Below, one piece after another: positions 36,301 to 47,866 of a stretch of 64,000 nucleotides of DNA. Each line of letters begins with the position of its first letter. The first letter of the stretch is position 1. A program made the position numbers and the translations under genes. Source of the stretch: Plasmopara viticola (lineage: Eukaryota; Oomycota; Peronosporomycetes; Peronosporales; Peronosporaceae); the NCBI GenBank assembly GCA_001695595.3, contig MBPM02000006.1, forward strand, positions 1,116,001-1,180,000, read 5' to 3'. The notes below the pieces were generated by a model that was not told the DNA's origin, did not search any database, and saw only the letters and a program-made list of their open reading frames with translations.

Positions 36301-37675
36301 AATAATTCTCGCAGTATGTGCTGAATGAGACTATCAAATGGAACAGCTGGACATCGACACGGCTTTTTTTCAATAGCGTGTTGACAGACACCGTTTTCAT
36401 GAAAGTTCCGCTTGGTGTCGACAATGCTCAAGGATACATCTGTCAACTAAACAAAGCTTTTTACGGACTGAATCAAGCAGCAAATGCCTGAAACAAGACA
36501 ATACATCTTCTCTTCGTCAGGAATGGCTTAAAAAGTTGCAGGCACTAGAGAAGGTTTTGCCTACGTTGAACTATATGTGGATGACATGATTATCACAGCA
36601 AGAAGCAGCAAAGAATTAAATCAAGTAAAGGGAGTACTTAAGAATGCTTTCAAGATAAAAAAAGCTTGTATTTTGGGTATGGAAACGACCACGACAGGTC
36701 AGCTGGAAGATTGATGACCAAACAGACTCGCTACATCGACGACGTGGTCAAGCGATTTGGCAAACAAGATGCCAAGAGCTTTGGTAACCCCTGAGCATCA
36801 GGATTGAAGCTGTCGTCAAAGCAGTCACAAATAACGGAAGAGGGACGATCGACAACGCGTCGAAGCCCTTTTGCTCTTTGATTCAATGCTTGCTGTACAT
36901 AACGACATGTACTCGGTCGGATATTGCTTACGTGGCGGCACAGCTTTCACGTTTTCTGGAGAACCCGGGACTACAGCATTGGAGCGCAGCATTTCGAGTA
37001 GTATCTGAAGACTTCGCTTCAAATCGATATCGTCTACCGAGGAAGTGGAAGCGTTGCACTCGGATGCAGGTTGGGACAGCAGCACGGATGACAGGTGCTT
37101 GGCCTCGGGAATTATGATCATGAATGCGAACGCACCAGTGCTATTCAATTCAAAGTACCAGCGGACAGTTGCGCGGAGCTCAGCGGAAGCTGAGTATATG
37201 GCTCTCAGTTTATGCACGCAAACAGTTCTTTGGACGCGGGCATTGCTAAAGGACATGGGTCACGAGCTAGTTGAAGGAATACAAGTTTAGGAAGACAACC
37301 AAGGTGCCACGTTGGCCAGTAACGCCGGATACTATGCTAGGACGAAGCATGTAGGCATAAAGCACCTTTTAGTTCGTGAGAGCGTGCAAAAAGAACTGTT
37401 GAAGATCGACTTAATCGACACGAAGAGTCGGCTTGCAGATATGCTGACGAAGGCACTTGGAATTAGGATGCTGAAGTATCTGCGCGAAGCCTCCAGATTA
37501 AAGACCAAGTCAGCAACAAAGCACACACAACATTAGCGGTGAGTGGAAGCACCGCTGAATGCATGTTGAACAGGCGGATGAGGTCACAGTATGTACGAGT
37601 GCGTCGCAGAAAGTAATTACATACTGGTTGCGTCAATTAGTCTAGCTTAATCTATTTACTACGGTTTTTACAACA
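33353..37675 (+). mobile_element. Ty1/copia LTR retrotransposon B (decayed)
   Basis: 5' LTR about 33353-33499 (TGTTGAAATTACACCGCTG to CTTCTCAACC) and 3' LTR about 37550-37675, which lacks its first bases (starts at CACCGCTGAATG). The interior is collinear with element C but carries many more stops and indels, and the LTRs differ from each other substantially. No 5-bp target duplication is visible. It is therefore the oldest of the three elements. A stretch at about 35518-35618 is unrelated to the other copies. Confidence 0.88.
33555..37536 (+). pseudogene. Heavily degenerate copia gag-pol (element B)
   Basis: Recognisable pieces in order: gag (KRTEVLIG near 33560, ENARNI near 33985), protease region (near 34290, active-site DSG lost by deletion), integrase (SDNGSEFVNKK and QQNGVAERM near 35070-35190), linker region (35250-36177), reverse transcriptase (LYVDDM near 36570, with losses before and after) and RNase H (37045-37536: SSAEAEYMALSLCTQ, TKHVGIKH). 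Stops and frame changes occur in every domain. Confidence 0.85.
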
Positions 37676-38130
37676 AAGTGTCATGTCTGAAAATAGACTT
37701 CATTTTGCGTCTTGGCAGGTAGTTTTTCCTCGAAAGAAATATCAAATCCTAGAAATTATTTAAAAATCTGAGGATGTAATCCGATATACTTTTATAACTA
37801 AAATCCGTTGGATGTAACACATAAAGTATCACTGGATAGAGGCCGAAGTCATTAGGCAATTGCTACTATCATTAGAAGAGCTAAGAGCAAAAGTAGAAAT
37901 TTCTGCACTTCTTGCCAATCTGTTTTGCTCTATAGGCCGAAGAAAAGCGACATCTGAAACCCCACGAAGCTGTATGAAATACAACGCGTTTTTTTCAATA
38001 TTTAAAAAATTGCAACAAACAGCTGGACCGAATCGGCATTAATTATGTGCTTGCTTAAGTATGTTCGCGTGGTCATGCCGGCTTCAAAGCTTGCAAAATA
38101 TTAAAATAGTGCCAAACCTTTTTGTTAAAT
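37676..38130. repeat. Left copy of direct repeat flanking the inverted segment
   Basis: From about 37777 to 38130 the sequence matches 42676 to about 43015 in the same orientation (ATATACTTTTATAACTAAA ... GCCGGCTTCAAAGCTTGC), with small indels. Just before it, 37730-37772 is a 43-bp block present inverted at 42629-42671. Confidence 0.75.
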
Positions 38131-38230
38131 GCCCCAGAAGCCCTTTTCTTGCGAGGGCCATCCTCATGTTGAACTCCCAATGGTAGTAGTTACCATCTCT
38201 TAGGAGGACTTCGGTGCGCTTGGCAGTCAT
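38131..38230 (-). pseudogene. Truncated copia gag fragment
   Basis: Minus-strand start of a gag gene like that at 19741 (ATG complement at 38228-38230), cut off by the rearrangement breakpoint after about 33 codons. Confidence 0.8.
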
Positions 38231-38278
38231 GGCGGTGAAGGTGTGGTGATGCGAGGCCGTTGTTTGCGGCCGTTAACC

Positions 38279-38424
38279 TGTCGAGTGAAAAGTAAAAACC
38301 GAAGTTAATATATTAAGCGTGACCAATGAGCGACAACCATATGTAATTACTAACTGTGACGTACTTGTAAATACTGTAAAGCCATTCACATGTTCAACAT
38401 GCATTTAGCGGTGTTATTTTAACA
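38279..38424 (-). repeat. Copia A-type LTR in the inverted segment
   Basis: 146 bp, nearly identical to 19558-19703, and joined to the same left flank (GCAAGCAGTAAC). It is therefore the same insertion event copied by the duplication, not an independent insertion. Confidence 0.85.
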
Positions 38425-39379
38425 GTTACTGCTTGCTTTACGACAAAAGCAAGGTACACTCTCCTACGCGCGTATAACCTATCGTCCACAATTTTCTGCT
38501 ACCTGCAAAATATGATCAGTTGTGATACGGGATTTCCGCAATTACTCTTTAGCTCTTCGCCCGCTTGGCAATGAATAAGATTTGCTCAGCAACAACATGG
38601 TCAAAACGGCTTTATCTTCGCGGATTCTGCCTTTAAGGGATTCGACTCGTCGTTAGTCCCACCGGCTATGTAGAAGACTTCAAAGGAGTCTCTTAGGGAA
38701 TTCCGAGGGTAAGGGGCTGACCTGAGATGTCCTCGCTGATGATACTGTCGGTGCCGAAGATCGGAAAATGAAAATGAAGCCAGAGACGACACTCACAATT
38801 TATCAATAAGGTTTATTGCTCTTACCGAGACTAACAGCCTATATTTTGCGACTTGCCCCTCGCCGGGTATTGTTAATTACAGAAAACATTTGCTTTCTAG
38901 ACAACGAATCTTTTAATTAAATGGAGACCTATCAATCTAGCCCGTGACACCGAAAGTCATACTCACCTGCTTTCGTTTCGTATAGAAAATCCTTTGGCTT
39001 CAACGACTTCGAGCCAGGAGTTGCGAGCTTAAATTATAAGCGTGGGTTTGAGTATACTATCACCAGACCCCAACTTGCGGTGAGAAACCTAAGATTGCAT
39101 TCAATTGGCTTCGTGCTTGTAATCTCAATTTGCGAAGACTTTCAGTCATCGTGACAAAGTTGCTCCAGAAACTCTCATAACACAGTAGGCACAAAGTCGA
39201 CACAGGGTAGCCTCCTCCGGCACTTCTCGACAGTCAATATGTTGTAAGCAAAGGTGCTAAAATGCGCTATCACGGGCACCGTGCAATTCTGAAAAAGACG
39301 CGTTTTTTGGTTTAAAAAAGCATGCATATATCCATGTTCATGATGGGCATATTTTGAAAAAGCTGCATGGTCTCAAAAG

Positions 39380-39583
39380 CGCCCCCGTGGCCCAATGGAT
39401 AGGGCATCTGTCTTCAAAGCGGAGACTAAAGTTTTTCAAGTGTATGCCTTTTGAAAATCCGGTTGAAGCTGAACAAAGCCACAAAAACAAGCGGCTTTGC
39501 GACATAAAAGATAATTTTTGGTACGCGCGGAGATTGATCCAACCGTGACACTTATGGGCCACATGATAAAGTAAATAAATAAA
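39380..39583 (+). mobile_element. Second tRNA-headed SINE-like element (inverted segment)
   Basis: Plus-strand copy of the element at 10617 and 18402. It starts GCGCCCCCGTGGCCCAATGG, has TCTGTCTTCAAAGCGGA as possible anticodon arm, and ends in an A-rich stretch (AAAGTAAATAAATAAAG). Confidence 0.5.
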
Positions 39584-41960
39584 GGGTCTATAAGGGCCTA
39601 AATCGCTAAAAGAGGTCTCGGTCTGACGTTAAGGAAACCCATGCAATCTCGAGCGCTTTCATTTGTTCGATATCATCTGGTACGCATAATTAATCGCTAT
39701 ATGGCCACTTGTACTCGCCTAACGAACAAGGTTAGCTAAGGGGCACCTTAGACGGCATATGAGGCTCATAGACCAAAGCTGAAAATTGTTCGGAAACCAT
39801 AATCCTCTGTAAGGTTGCGAGAGGGTCAGCAGATATCTGTGATGTAAATAATTAGGACGGCCACGGACGCTTTTGCAGTCAATCATCGGGACCTTCACCA
39901 GCTAAGGCCTGCAAAGAAGCCTCAAGCCGACGACAATGCTGTCAAAATGCCTTCAAAGCTTCAAACGATGTGAGAATTGTCCGACTCACCGGCCATGCAA
40001 ATAAGTTTCTATAACTTTTTCTGTCTTTAACAATAATTGTTTTCATATCGACTTCCAAGGGTAAATGCCCGACCTAGTTTGTTATTTATGCTGGAGACTA
40101 GCTAAAAACGGGTGGAGTTCAAAGCGGCAGCACACGATATATCCCTAAGGTGCGTTGAAAGACCAAAAATGGTAACGAGAACAATGTGACTCGTCCTCGG
40201 TGGATTATCTATGTACGTAGCCGTCCTGTGAGCCAGACACTTCTTATCTGGACAACGGGTTCAACAAGAAAGTGACGGGCCTTTTGTATAAGTATTATTT
40301 GGTCGGTGAAGATTAAAGTGCAGTTCTCTCGCAATTATAATCTTGCTCTGTTGGAACCAAGCAAGAATGTCAGCTCACTAAGCTTTTTTGGCGTGCGCTG
40401 ACGCAAGTGAGCGTAATGCCTCACTCTTAACGACAATTGGTCTTCAAACTCAAGCGTAGAATGTATCAGGGGCACCAGCGCTGCCGCTGCTTTTTCCAAA
40501 AAGAGTATAAGCTTAGGCCATATATATGTCTGACTTCTAGGGTAAGCTCTAACCACAATGCCCCGAATTTATTAAATGATTTGCTCTTTAGCCAAACATT
40601 TCAAAGCTTACCGATTGACACCCTTGCGAGTAAAGAATTATGCAGCATGGTATCAGTGGTCCTTAGTCTTCTATGTCAGTTTCTCAGCTCTGAGCATTGT
40701 CTCGTAATGATGTTTGAAGACATCAGTTGACTTATGGCAATGCCAGCTATAGCAACACACGTAATTCCTTTGTATCGCTTTTAAAATTGTGATGTTTTAA
40801 TGAATTGGTTTCTTATTTTCAAATGCAAAACTATATGTGTTTTGCATTTGAAAATGCAAGACCTTTATTCTTGTCATATCCACACGCGTATTAGCTATCG
40901 AGGGTTATACGGCAAAGCAACGTCGATACGCAAACCTACGTATGACACTCAATAGCAGCTCGTGCGCAGCATCTTTACTATTTGTTGCGAAGTATGTACA
41001 AATACATGATTTTCTTCTACTTTTTGATATAGTGCGCCGATTTGTTAGATGCAAGAAGTTTGCAGAAGTGTATTGTGTCATTCATCTATATCACAAGCTT
41101 GAGTAAAAAGGATAAACACCGGTCTTTCAATCTTGTGAACAAAATTGTACTTAAAAAAACGACTGCGTCGTGCATCCTTGGCCGCTCCTTTGCTTATTGA
41201 GTTAGTATTCACAGCCCTTCAAACATCATCCCTTAATCAAATGGAGTTGTGATGCCTATCCTTTATGTGTCGTTCGTTTATTTTTGAGGTGATCGTTGCA
41301 AGGAGTGGTCCAAATTGAGTAGATATTAAGTCAGGGTCCACTAAAAAACAACTTATGTATCTTCCTATTAATAAGGTAATAACTCAAGATCTAGACCGCC
41401 AACTGAATAAATACTAAAAGTGGGACAGCAAAGTGGCTGTTTATCCACCTGTTATTTACGTCTTGGTCAGGCAAAGGTCTTCAATGCTAAAATTAACACA
41501 TTTCCATCCGAAGGTAAAGACGACGAGATTGGGTTTTGATAGTTTGGGGATTCCATTATTTGGCCTTACGACCTTAATAATAACCTAATAGGAGAATCCC
41601 TTAGAAATACTAGAAAAATCCAAGATTGTGGTGCTCACAAAGTCACGACAATAAAGCTTCATCGGGGCGACACTAAAAAACATAATCAAAAACAGGGTGT
41701 CGAATCTGAGCCTGTGTCCAAGGACATAAACTGAATGATCTGAGCAACACGACGTTATCAAATATTACAATGCACAACTATGTATTCATCCAAGCAAACT
41801 ACTAGGATAGCGATGGTAAGCCCGAGCCTCCAAGAGCTCGAAGTATACGCACATTTTTTTATCAGAAATAAATTTGTTAACTAGCTGTTGAACTACAATT
41901 AAACATACTTCTCGCGGAGTGTTTATTCCGCGGCTCCGCGTGCTCTATGGAACAAACAAT

Positions 41961-42221
41961 CAACCCTATTGCTCCTGTTCGACTAGGTACCGGGAGGTGC
42001 ATGGTTTGATATTCGTAGGATACAAATTGAGCCAGCGGAGGATACTAAGCTGAAGTGGACAAGCAATCACTTTTTTAAAAAAAGTGTCACTTCCGCCAAA
42101 TAAGTATGTGATAATCCCGTTGACCGATAGAGAAATGAGTGGTATGAAACCTTATAGCTACCAAAATTCCGTGTCAAAGACAGCTTGAGCCTAGCTTGTG
42201 GGCTCCGGGGATATAAATCTT
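41961..42221 (+). mobile_element. tRNA-like SINE relic in the inverted segment
   Basis: Plus-strand counterpart of 8020-8280 and 15769-16026. Confidence 0.5.
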
Positions 42222-42628
42222 CATAGAGTAAGTGATATTTTTATCTAACCAGACGTTACGCACCATATATATGCTACAATTTCTCTCTGGTATATCGTTC
42301 AGTACTGGAGCGCAATATGAAATGTAAGCTAGCTCAAGCAGGAGTCGTATGGACACCATTTGCGGTGATGTTACGGCCTCAAAGATCTTACAATTTATGA
42401 AGAGCGATAAGGTAAATTGAAGCAAGAAAACACTTGCCCTAAAAAGACTATCTATCTAGATCGTATAGATTACATTGCAATCCGGGAAATTAATATTTTT
42501 TCACCAAATTAAAACTTGGTGAATGTGCAACTGACGATGTACCGGAAATTTGAGTTTACTGTTTGAGGTTTTGTGATGCAGATGCAACTTAGTTATCTGA
42601 GGTGTAACACGAATGGAGAATATTCTGC

Positions 42629-44667
42629 CTCAGATTTTTAGATAATTTCTAGGATTTGATATTTCTTTCGAGTCCGATATACTTTTATAACTAAAGTCCG
42701 TTGGATGCAACACATGAAGTATTACTGGATAGAGGCCAAAGTCCTGTGTTATTAGGCAATTGCTACTATCATTAGAAGAGCTAAGAGCAAAAGTAGAAAT
42801 TTCTGCACTCCTTGCCTATCTTTTTTGCTCTATCACGAAGCTGTATGAATTTACAACGTGTTTTCTCAATATTTAAAAAATTGCAACAAACAGCTGGACC
42901 AAATCGGCTGCCCGACATTAATTATGTGCTTGCTTAAGTATTTTCGCGTGGTCATGCCGGCTTCAAAGCTTGCAAACTATTATAATAGTGCTATGCCATT
43001 TTGTAAAATGCACTCAAACCGTGCTATATTGTAGCTTCGTGATCGAAGAAGCCATTCAATCCAAAAAAACGGCCTACGACATTATTGAATTGCTATCGTT
43101 CAAAATCATTAGCGCCGTGGTAAATGATATTGCTCCTTTGACACGCGGCGTGTTACCCCTGATGGTCTCATCAATTTAGCCCAGCTGCTCGAGTGCGTTT
43201 TCTTGACAAAAGGCACGATAATCATCATAAAATTCTAGCTTTAATTGAGGTGTAGATCAACACGTTCCTGGCGAGCACAATTTCTATCTAGATTCACGAG
43301 GTCACCTTTGCAATGTTGTAGACCGCATTGCTCGAAGAACGGGCTTCAATCACGTTTTAACGGTAAAAAGCAAGAGCATAATACCAAAGAAGACATATAT
43401 ATATTTAATAATGTTAGGCGTAGAAATGCCGACGCCAAATCACGACAAGACCAACACAAACGCCAACAGCTAAAAAAGTGTTAAGCGCTTTGCTAAGTGA
43501 AAAATGGATGCACTTTTTTGCTATAATCTCAGGGCAGAGCTCTTTAACTGTTGAACTGGTGGTCCTTGAAATTATTTGTTTTTGGTAGAGTGCAATTAGA
43601 CTTTGGGATAGCCGTTGTAATTTGTTTGACATTTGAAATGTACAGTCCTTTGCAAGATTTTACCATAGTCAGTAGCGACTTTAAGCATATTGCCAACGTG
43701 GTCAGCGATTACATCTATCAGAAATACTTTACATACCGCAATGATACATCTGGCACATGATAAAATGTCCAATATTGGTACTTCGTCTGACTTATTCTTC
43801 TGTAACACACGACGAAAAGGTATGATCTGGCAATCACCATTATTAAATGCAATCAGCTACTTTGTCCAAGCTTTGACGAGATGTTGAGGCAAATAAAAGT
43901 CAATCGGCAATGCCGAAGCTTGTGTTTTCGGATTGCTTCGTCGCTAGTACCAATTTTTGTTCTGCCTGGAAAAAGTCCCAAATCGCTAAGGACCGCCATC
44001 CTGTTGACTCACGAGCTGGCTCTTATTGTCCCCATATTGTGATTTGTAGTAGGGCCTTGACCGATTTTTCGAGAAATACCAGACTATCCATATAGATAAT
44101 ATTTAGCACCTGCTTAATGTAAAAATAAACACTGTTACAACAGGCTGTAACCGAAAAAAAATTCACAATCTTTTCCCGTACAAACTATTTGTAATGGTAA
44201 ATGATTTTTTCGACTGCATAAGTGTCTTTTGCCTTAACTATGGCGGTTGTCTGCGTGAGCGTTAGCATCATTACCACATAAGTGACATCTCGCTGTACAT
44301 AAACCTTCAATCTGCTTCTTTCTCAAAAGCGGTACTTTCGGACCCAACACCAAGCTAGCAATGCATAGTGGCAGAGCCGCACTGCTTAAAATGCTTGCGG
44401 GATTGAATCTACGTGCACGGTAACCCTTGACACAATAGGTCACCTCAAAAGGTGAATTCTCTGTTGGGAATGCGTCATAAGCTCATTATATTCTAATTTG
44501 TGCTTAAACAGACGTCCAATCTCGAGAACTTTGTGTGCGAGAGAAGGTGTTTGTAGTATTTACCTGATTGTGTTTTAATTTCAGAAGGGGGGTGCCTGCC
44601 GTACTATCCAGTTGATTCAGTCTCCAGCAGAGTGCAAACATAAAAATTCTTGCTGGTATTGGCAATG
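42629..44667. other. Right direct repeat and upstream flank of GH6 copy 4
   Basis: 42629-42671 is the inverted 43-bp block, 42676 to about 43015 the right direct repeat, then the unit 4 upstream flank. The sequence at 44264-44268 (GCATC, once) is the empty site matching the copia C insertion in unit 5. No supported gene. Confidence 0.6.
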
Positions 44668-44679
44668 CATTAAGTAATG
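44668..44679. promoter_or_regulatory. Candidate regulatory palindrome upstream of GH6 copy 4
   Basis: CATTAAGTAATG, 171 bp before the start codon. Only the two central bases differ from copies 1-3, and the inverted repeat is kept. Confidence 0.25.
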
Positions 44680-44838
44680 TGCCTATCTATCGAATGACTA
44701 TCTCAGATACAATCCCTGATCGTGCATGAGAAAGCACTCCGCTTTGATACAGCAAAGTTTTTCGGCGAGGTTTCTTCATACTCCAATTCGCATCCAAGTG
44801 CGCAATACAAGCTTCTACTCCATCGACTCCTGTTCACC

Positions 44839-46246
44839 ATGACCAAAACGTTGCATTCGGCCATTTCAATGGCGTCGCTCGCCTTAGCTATGTTTTCCCA
44901 TAACGTTGGTGCGGACAAATTATGTTCCATTCCGACTTTTTCATATGGCCCAGCCAAGACCGAGTACCCACACCTTGCCTATGCAATCGATGCCTTGGAG
45001 GAATATCCTATTGCGGCTTGGTACACTGATCGTATGTCGGCTGATGACAGAGCAACGATGCTCCAACGCATCACTTCTGAGTGCCCTGAGGACTCGCTTA
45101 TGACCATCGTCGTTTACGGTCTCCCAAATAAGGATTGTTCAGGTGGATTTTCTTCTGCTGGATCTGTCAATGACACGGCCACCTACAAGGAGTTTCTTAA
45201 GGAGCTGACTACCGCCATTGGTGACCGAAAGGTACTTTATGTCGTAGAGCCTGATGCCGCTGCACTCCAGGTCGATGAGAGTGGTTGCGGTGCTAAGCTT
45301 GGATACCAAGAGAACCTTAAGGTTGCTATTGAAGTCCTGTCGGGGAACGCCAACGCGAAATTGTACTTGGATGTTGGCTATTGGACTCTCATGAGTGAAA
45401 CGCTGTTTCCAAAAATTATGCCTGTCATTGAGGAACTCAATGCCTCGAAACGCCTGCATGGCATCGTGCTCAATACAAGCAATTACCGGAACACCGCCCA
45501 GATAGCCGAATTATGCACCAAATTTCAGCATGCTATCGGATCGACTACATTAAAGTGTATTGTCGATACGAGCAGAAACTATGTGTACGTGATTTTTTGG
45601 TGTGATGGACAAATACCATTCAGTTCTAATTTTTATGTTGTTATAATCTCAAAGTCCGCCCCTAAATACGGATTGGTGCAACGTTCTAAGGGCAGGTATT
45701 GGAGCCCCACCTTCATCGGAGACCAACTATCCAAATCTAGAATTCAACTTGTGGATTAAAGTTCCAGGAGAGAGCGATGGTACTTGCAACGGAGGTCCGG
45801 ACGCCGGCAAATTCTATGAGACGGCTTTTCAAAAACTGTGGGACCAAGGTTACTTGGTGAATGTGCTCGGTATGAAATCGATCGGATCGGGCAACAACTC
45901 CACTAGTCCGACAAATGGTAGCGTGATCCAGGCTGAGGACCCAAAGATCCAGTCTGAGACTCCTATTGTTCCGTCTGTGGCCCCTATCGCTCAGTCTGAG
46001 ACCCCTACCGCTCAGTCTGAGACCCCTATTGCTCAGTCTGAGACCCCTATCGCTCTTTCTGCAACCCCAATGATCCAGGTTGAGACACCCTTGGCCAATT
46101 CCGCGACCCCATCGATTCAGTCTGGGAGTTCTCTCACTAATGGTGTGGGTCCAATGATTCAGTCTGTGACCCCAACGATCCAGTCTACGACCTCATCAAT
46201 TCCGTCTGGGAGTCCCATCACTGAGTCTGTTACCCCAATGATTTAG
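44839..46246 (+). CDS. Secreted glycoside hydrolase family 6 (cellulase), copy 4
   Basis: Exons 44839-45584 and 45655-46246, intron 70 nt (GTACGT...TCAAAG), 445 aa. All GH6 motifs are present; GYQENL replaces GYLENL of the other copies. The intron happens to be open in the exon 1 frame, so unspliced RNA would read 58 codons past the donor into exon 2 in the wrong frame and lose DWCN and PGESDG. The tail has 14.6 heptads: relative to copies 3 and 5 it gains two units in the AQSETP stretch (45985-46045), a 42-bp expansion. Stop is TAG with repeat continuing after it. Confidence 0.93.
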
Positions 46247-47535
46247 TCTGAGACCCTTGTCACTCAGTCTGCGACTCGAAAGGAATGAACGCCAACTCGG
46301 TTCAAGCTTTGAGGTCTAAACATCGGCCCAAGCGTCTATGATCGCGATACAAACAAAGTTCATTTTCTTGTGTGTGTAAGGTTTTTCAATCATATTTTTT
46401 TTGTTTAAAGGTTGGTGCAGCATCATTGCAATCACCTCAGCACGAGCTGAAAACTGGTTACTTTTGCATCACTACATCAAAAAAATGTAATTTTCACGCT
46501 CTGTTTTTCTTGGTACATCGCCAGTCGCACATTATTTTCGACCGATCTGTTTCTTAGTTTGGTGCAAAAGTTATTACTTCACCGAATTCCAATGTACCTA
46601 ACAAAAAGCTGAACAGTTCTGCAGCATCCACATTCCAGACCAGCTTTTTTTTGCTTCATCTTATCACTGTTCATAAATTGTGAGGTCTTTGAGTGCAAAA
46701 CACCACCGCAAATGGTTTTCATACGAAATTTGCTATAGCTAGCACACATCTGATATTGCGCAGCATGTTAACATTTTTAAGCAATAAAGTGGAGAGATTA
46801 CCTACTACATGACTAAAATTGGCCAAAGAGGTGAGTTTTGCAATATTATTGTAATTGTAGTAGCGAATTCGACACTTTACGAGAGGGAAAAGGCGGCATA
46901 TTTTTATACAATATATTCAGAAAAAATGCAGCCTATACAGTGTGCAATGCTTGGTTAATAATTTCCTTCTACTTACTTCATAGAGACCTAAGGCACCAGT
47001 GCCCACACGCTAGGACTCAGCTATGTCTAGCACGAAATGCTAGTAGCAATTCGACCTGTATTTTCCGTACCACTCATTTCACTACGGAGCGGTCAATGGG
47101 ACAATCACACATCCATTTTGGGTTTGAGTTAGTAAGAGAGTCGCTACTTTTTTGGTGTGATGGCTTGTCCACTTCAGCTAGGTATATCCGGCATGCTTGA
47201 TTTAGATCCTGTAGATATTACACCCAGTACCTCCCGGTCCCGGTTAGAGCAGGAGCAATAGGTCATTGTTATTTTATAAAGCACGCGAAGGTGCGTAACA
47301 TACACTTTTGGGGAAGAACTTGCCTAATTGTAGCCTAACGTACTCGAGCTTACCAGTGTTACCCTTTTTGTCTGCTTGAACGCCTACTCAGTTGCGCAAC
47401 GTAATACTTGGTAACGCCGTTTATCTCAGCCGACGTATATCATGTCAGTCTTGCGTGTCTTGTATACAGAAGGCCGAATAAATTTTGTATGCGAGTCTGA
47501 ACCAAGATGGATTTTGCATTTAAATTGTTAATCAG
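46247..47535. other. 3' flank of GH6 copy 4
   Basis: Post-stop repeat remnant, AT-rich spacer and a SINE relic at 46981-47264. No supported gene. Confidence 0.5.
46981..47264 (-). mobile_element. tRNA-like SINE relic in unit 4 flank
   Basis: Nearly full-length but degenerate family member at the position also occupied in the other units. On the minus strand CCGGGAGGTACTGGGTGTAA stands for the box B region. Confidence 0.55.
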
Positions 47536-47866
47536 AGATTTAAGCTACCGGAACCCACGCGCTAGGACTAAGCTGTCTCTATCGCGGGATGCTGGTAGCA
47601 ATCCGACCCATATTGGTACCGAATTCCGTACCCTTCATTCCACTATCGGGCTTTTTCGGTCAGTGGGGCGTCTCCCACCCAAACTACCCAATCAAGCGCG
47701 TTTTGGTAGGGCAGTCACACACTCGGGTGTGATGGCTCGTCCACTTTAGTGACCTATCTCTGGCTGCCTTACTTCGGATCGTATGGGTATCGAACCAGGT
47801 ACCTCCCGGTCCTGGGTCGTACGGCTAATCGCTCGAGCCACAGGATTGGGTAACATTGGTAATCAG
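47524..47866 (-). mobile_element. Young tRNA-derived SINE with target duplication
   Basis: A 319-bp insert (47536-47854) is flanked by a 12-bp target duplication, ATTGTTAATCAG (47524-47535) and ATTGGTAATCAG (47855-47866), one mismatch. Units 3 (near 28410) and 5 (near 61670) have the site without insert. On the minus strand it starts GTTACCCAATCCTGTGGCTC and has a box A (TGGCTCGAGCG) and a perfect-looking box B (GGTTCGATACCC) about 40 bp apart, as in a tRNA promoter. It ends near GTAGCTTAAATCT without a long A tail. No protein is encoded; it would depend on a LINE for movement. Confidence 0.85.

Larger units (their letters stand above)
38131..42628 (-). repeat. Inverted 4.5-kb copy of the GH6 downstream flank plus copia A 5' end
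   Basis: The reverse complement of this interval matches, in order, the flank of GH6 copies 1 and 2 (from about 7612/15358 rightward) through to the copia A LTR and first part of gag (to about 19840). The GH6 gene itself is not included. The left breakpoint lies in gag (TGC/CCCAGAAG) and the right one in the GH6 3' region. It carries inverted versions of both SINE-like elements. Confidence 0.88.

Noticed and set aside
37777..43015. 350-bp direct repeats as LTRs of a novel element
   Set aside because: No TG...CA ends, no target duplication, no coding region of an element between them; the enclosed DNA is inverted GH6 flank. A rearrangement explains it better.
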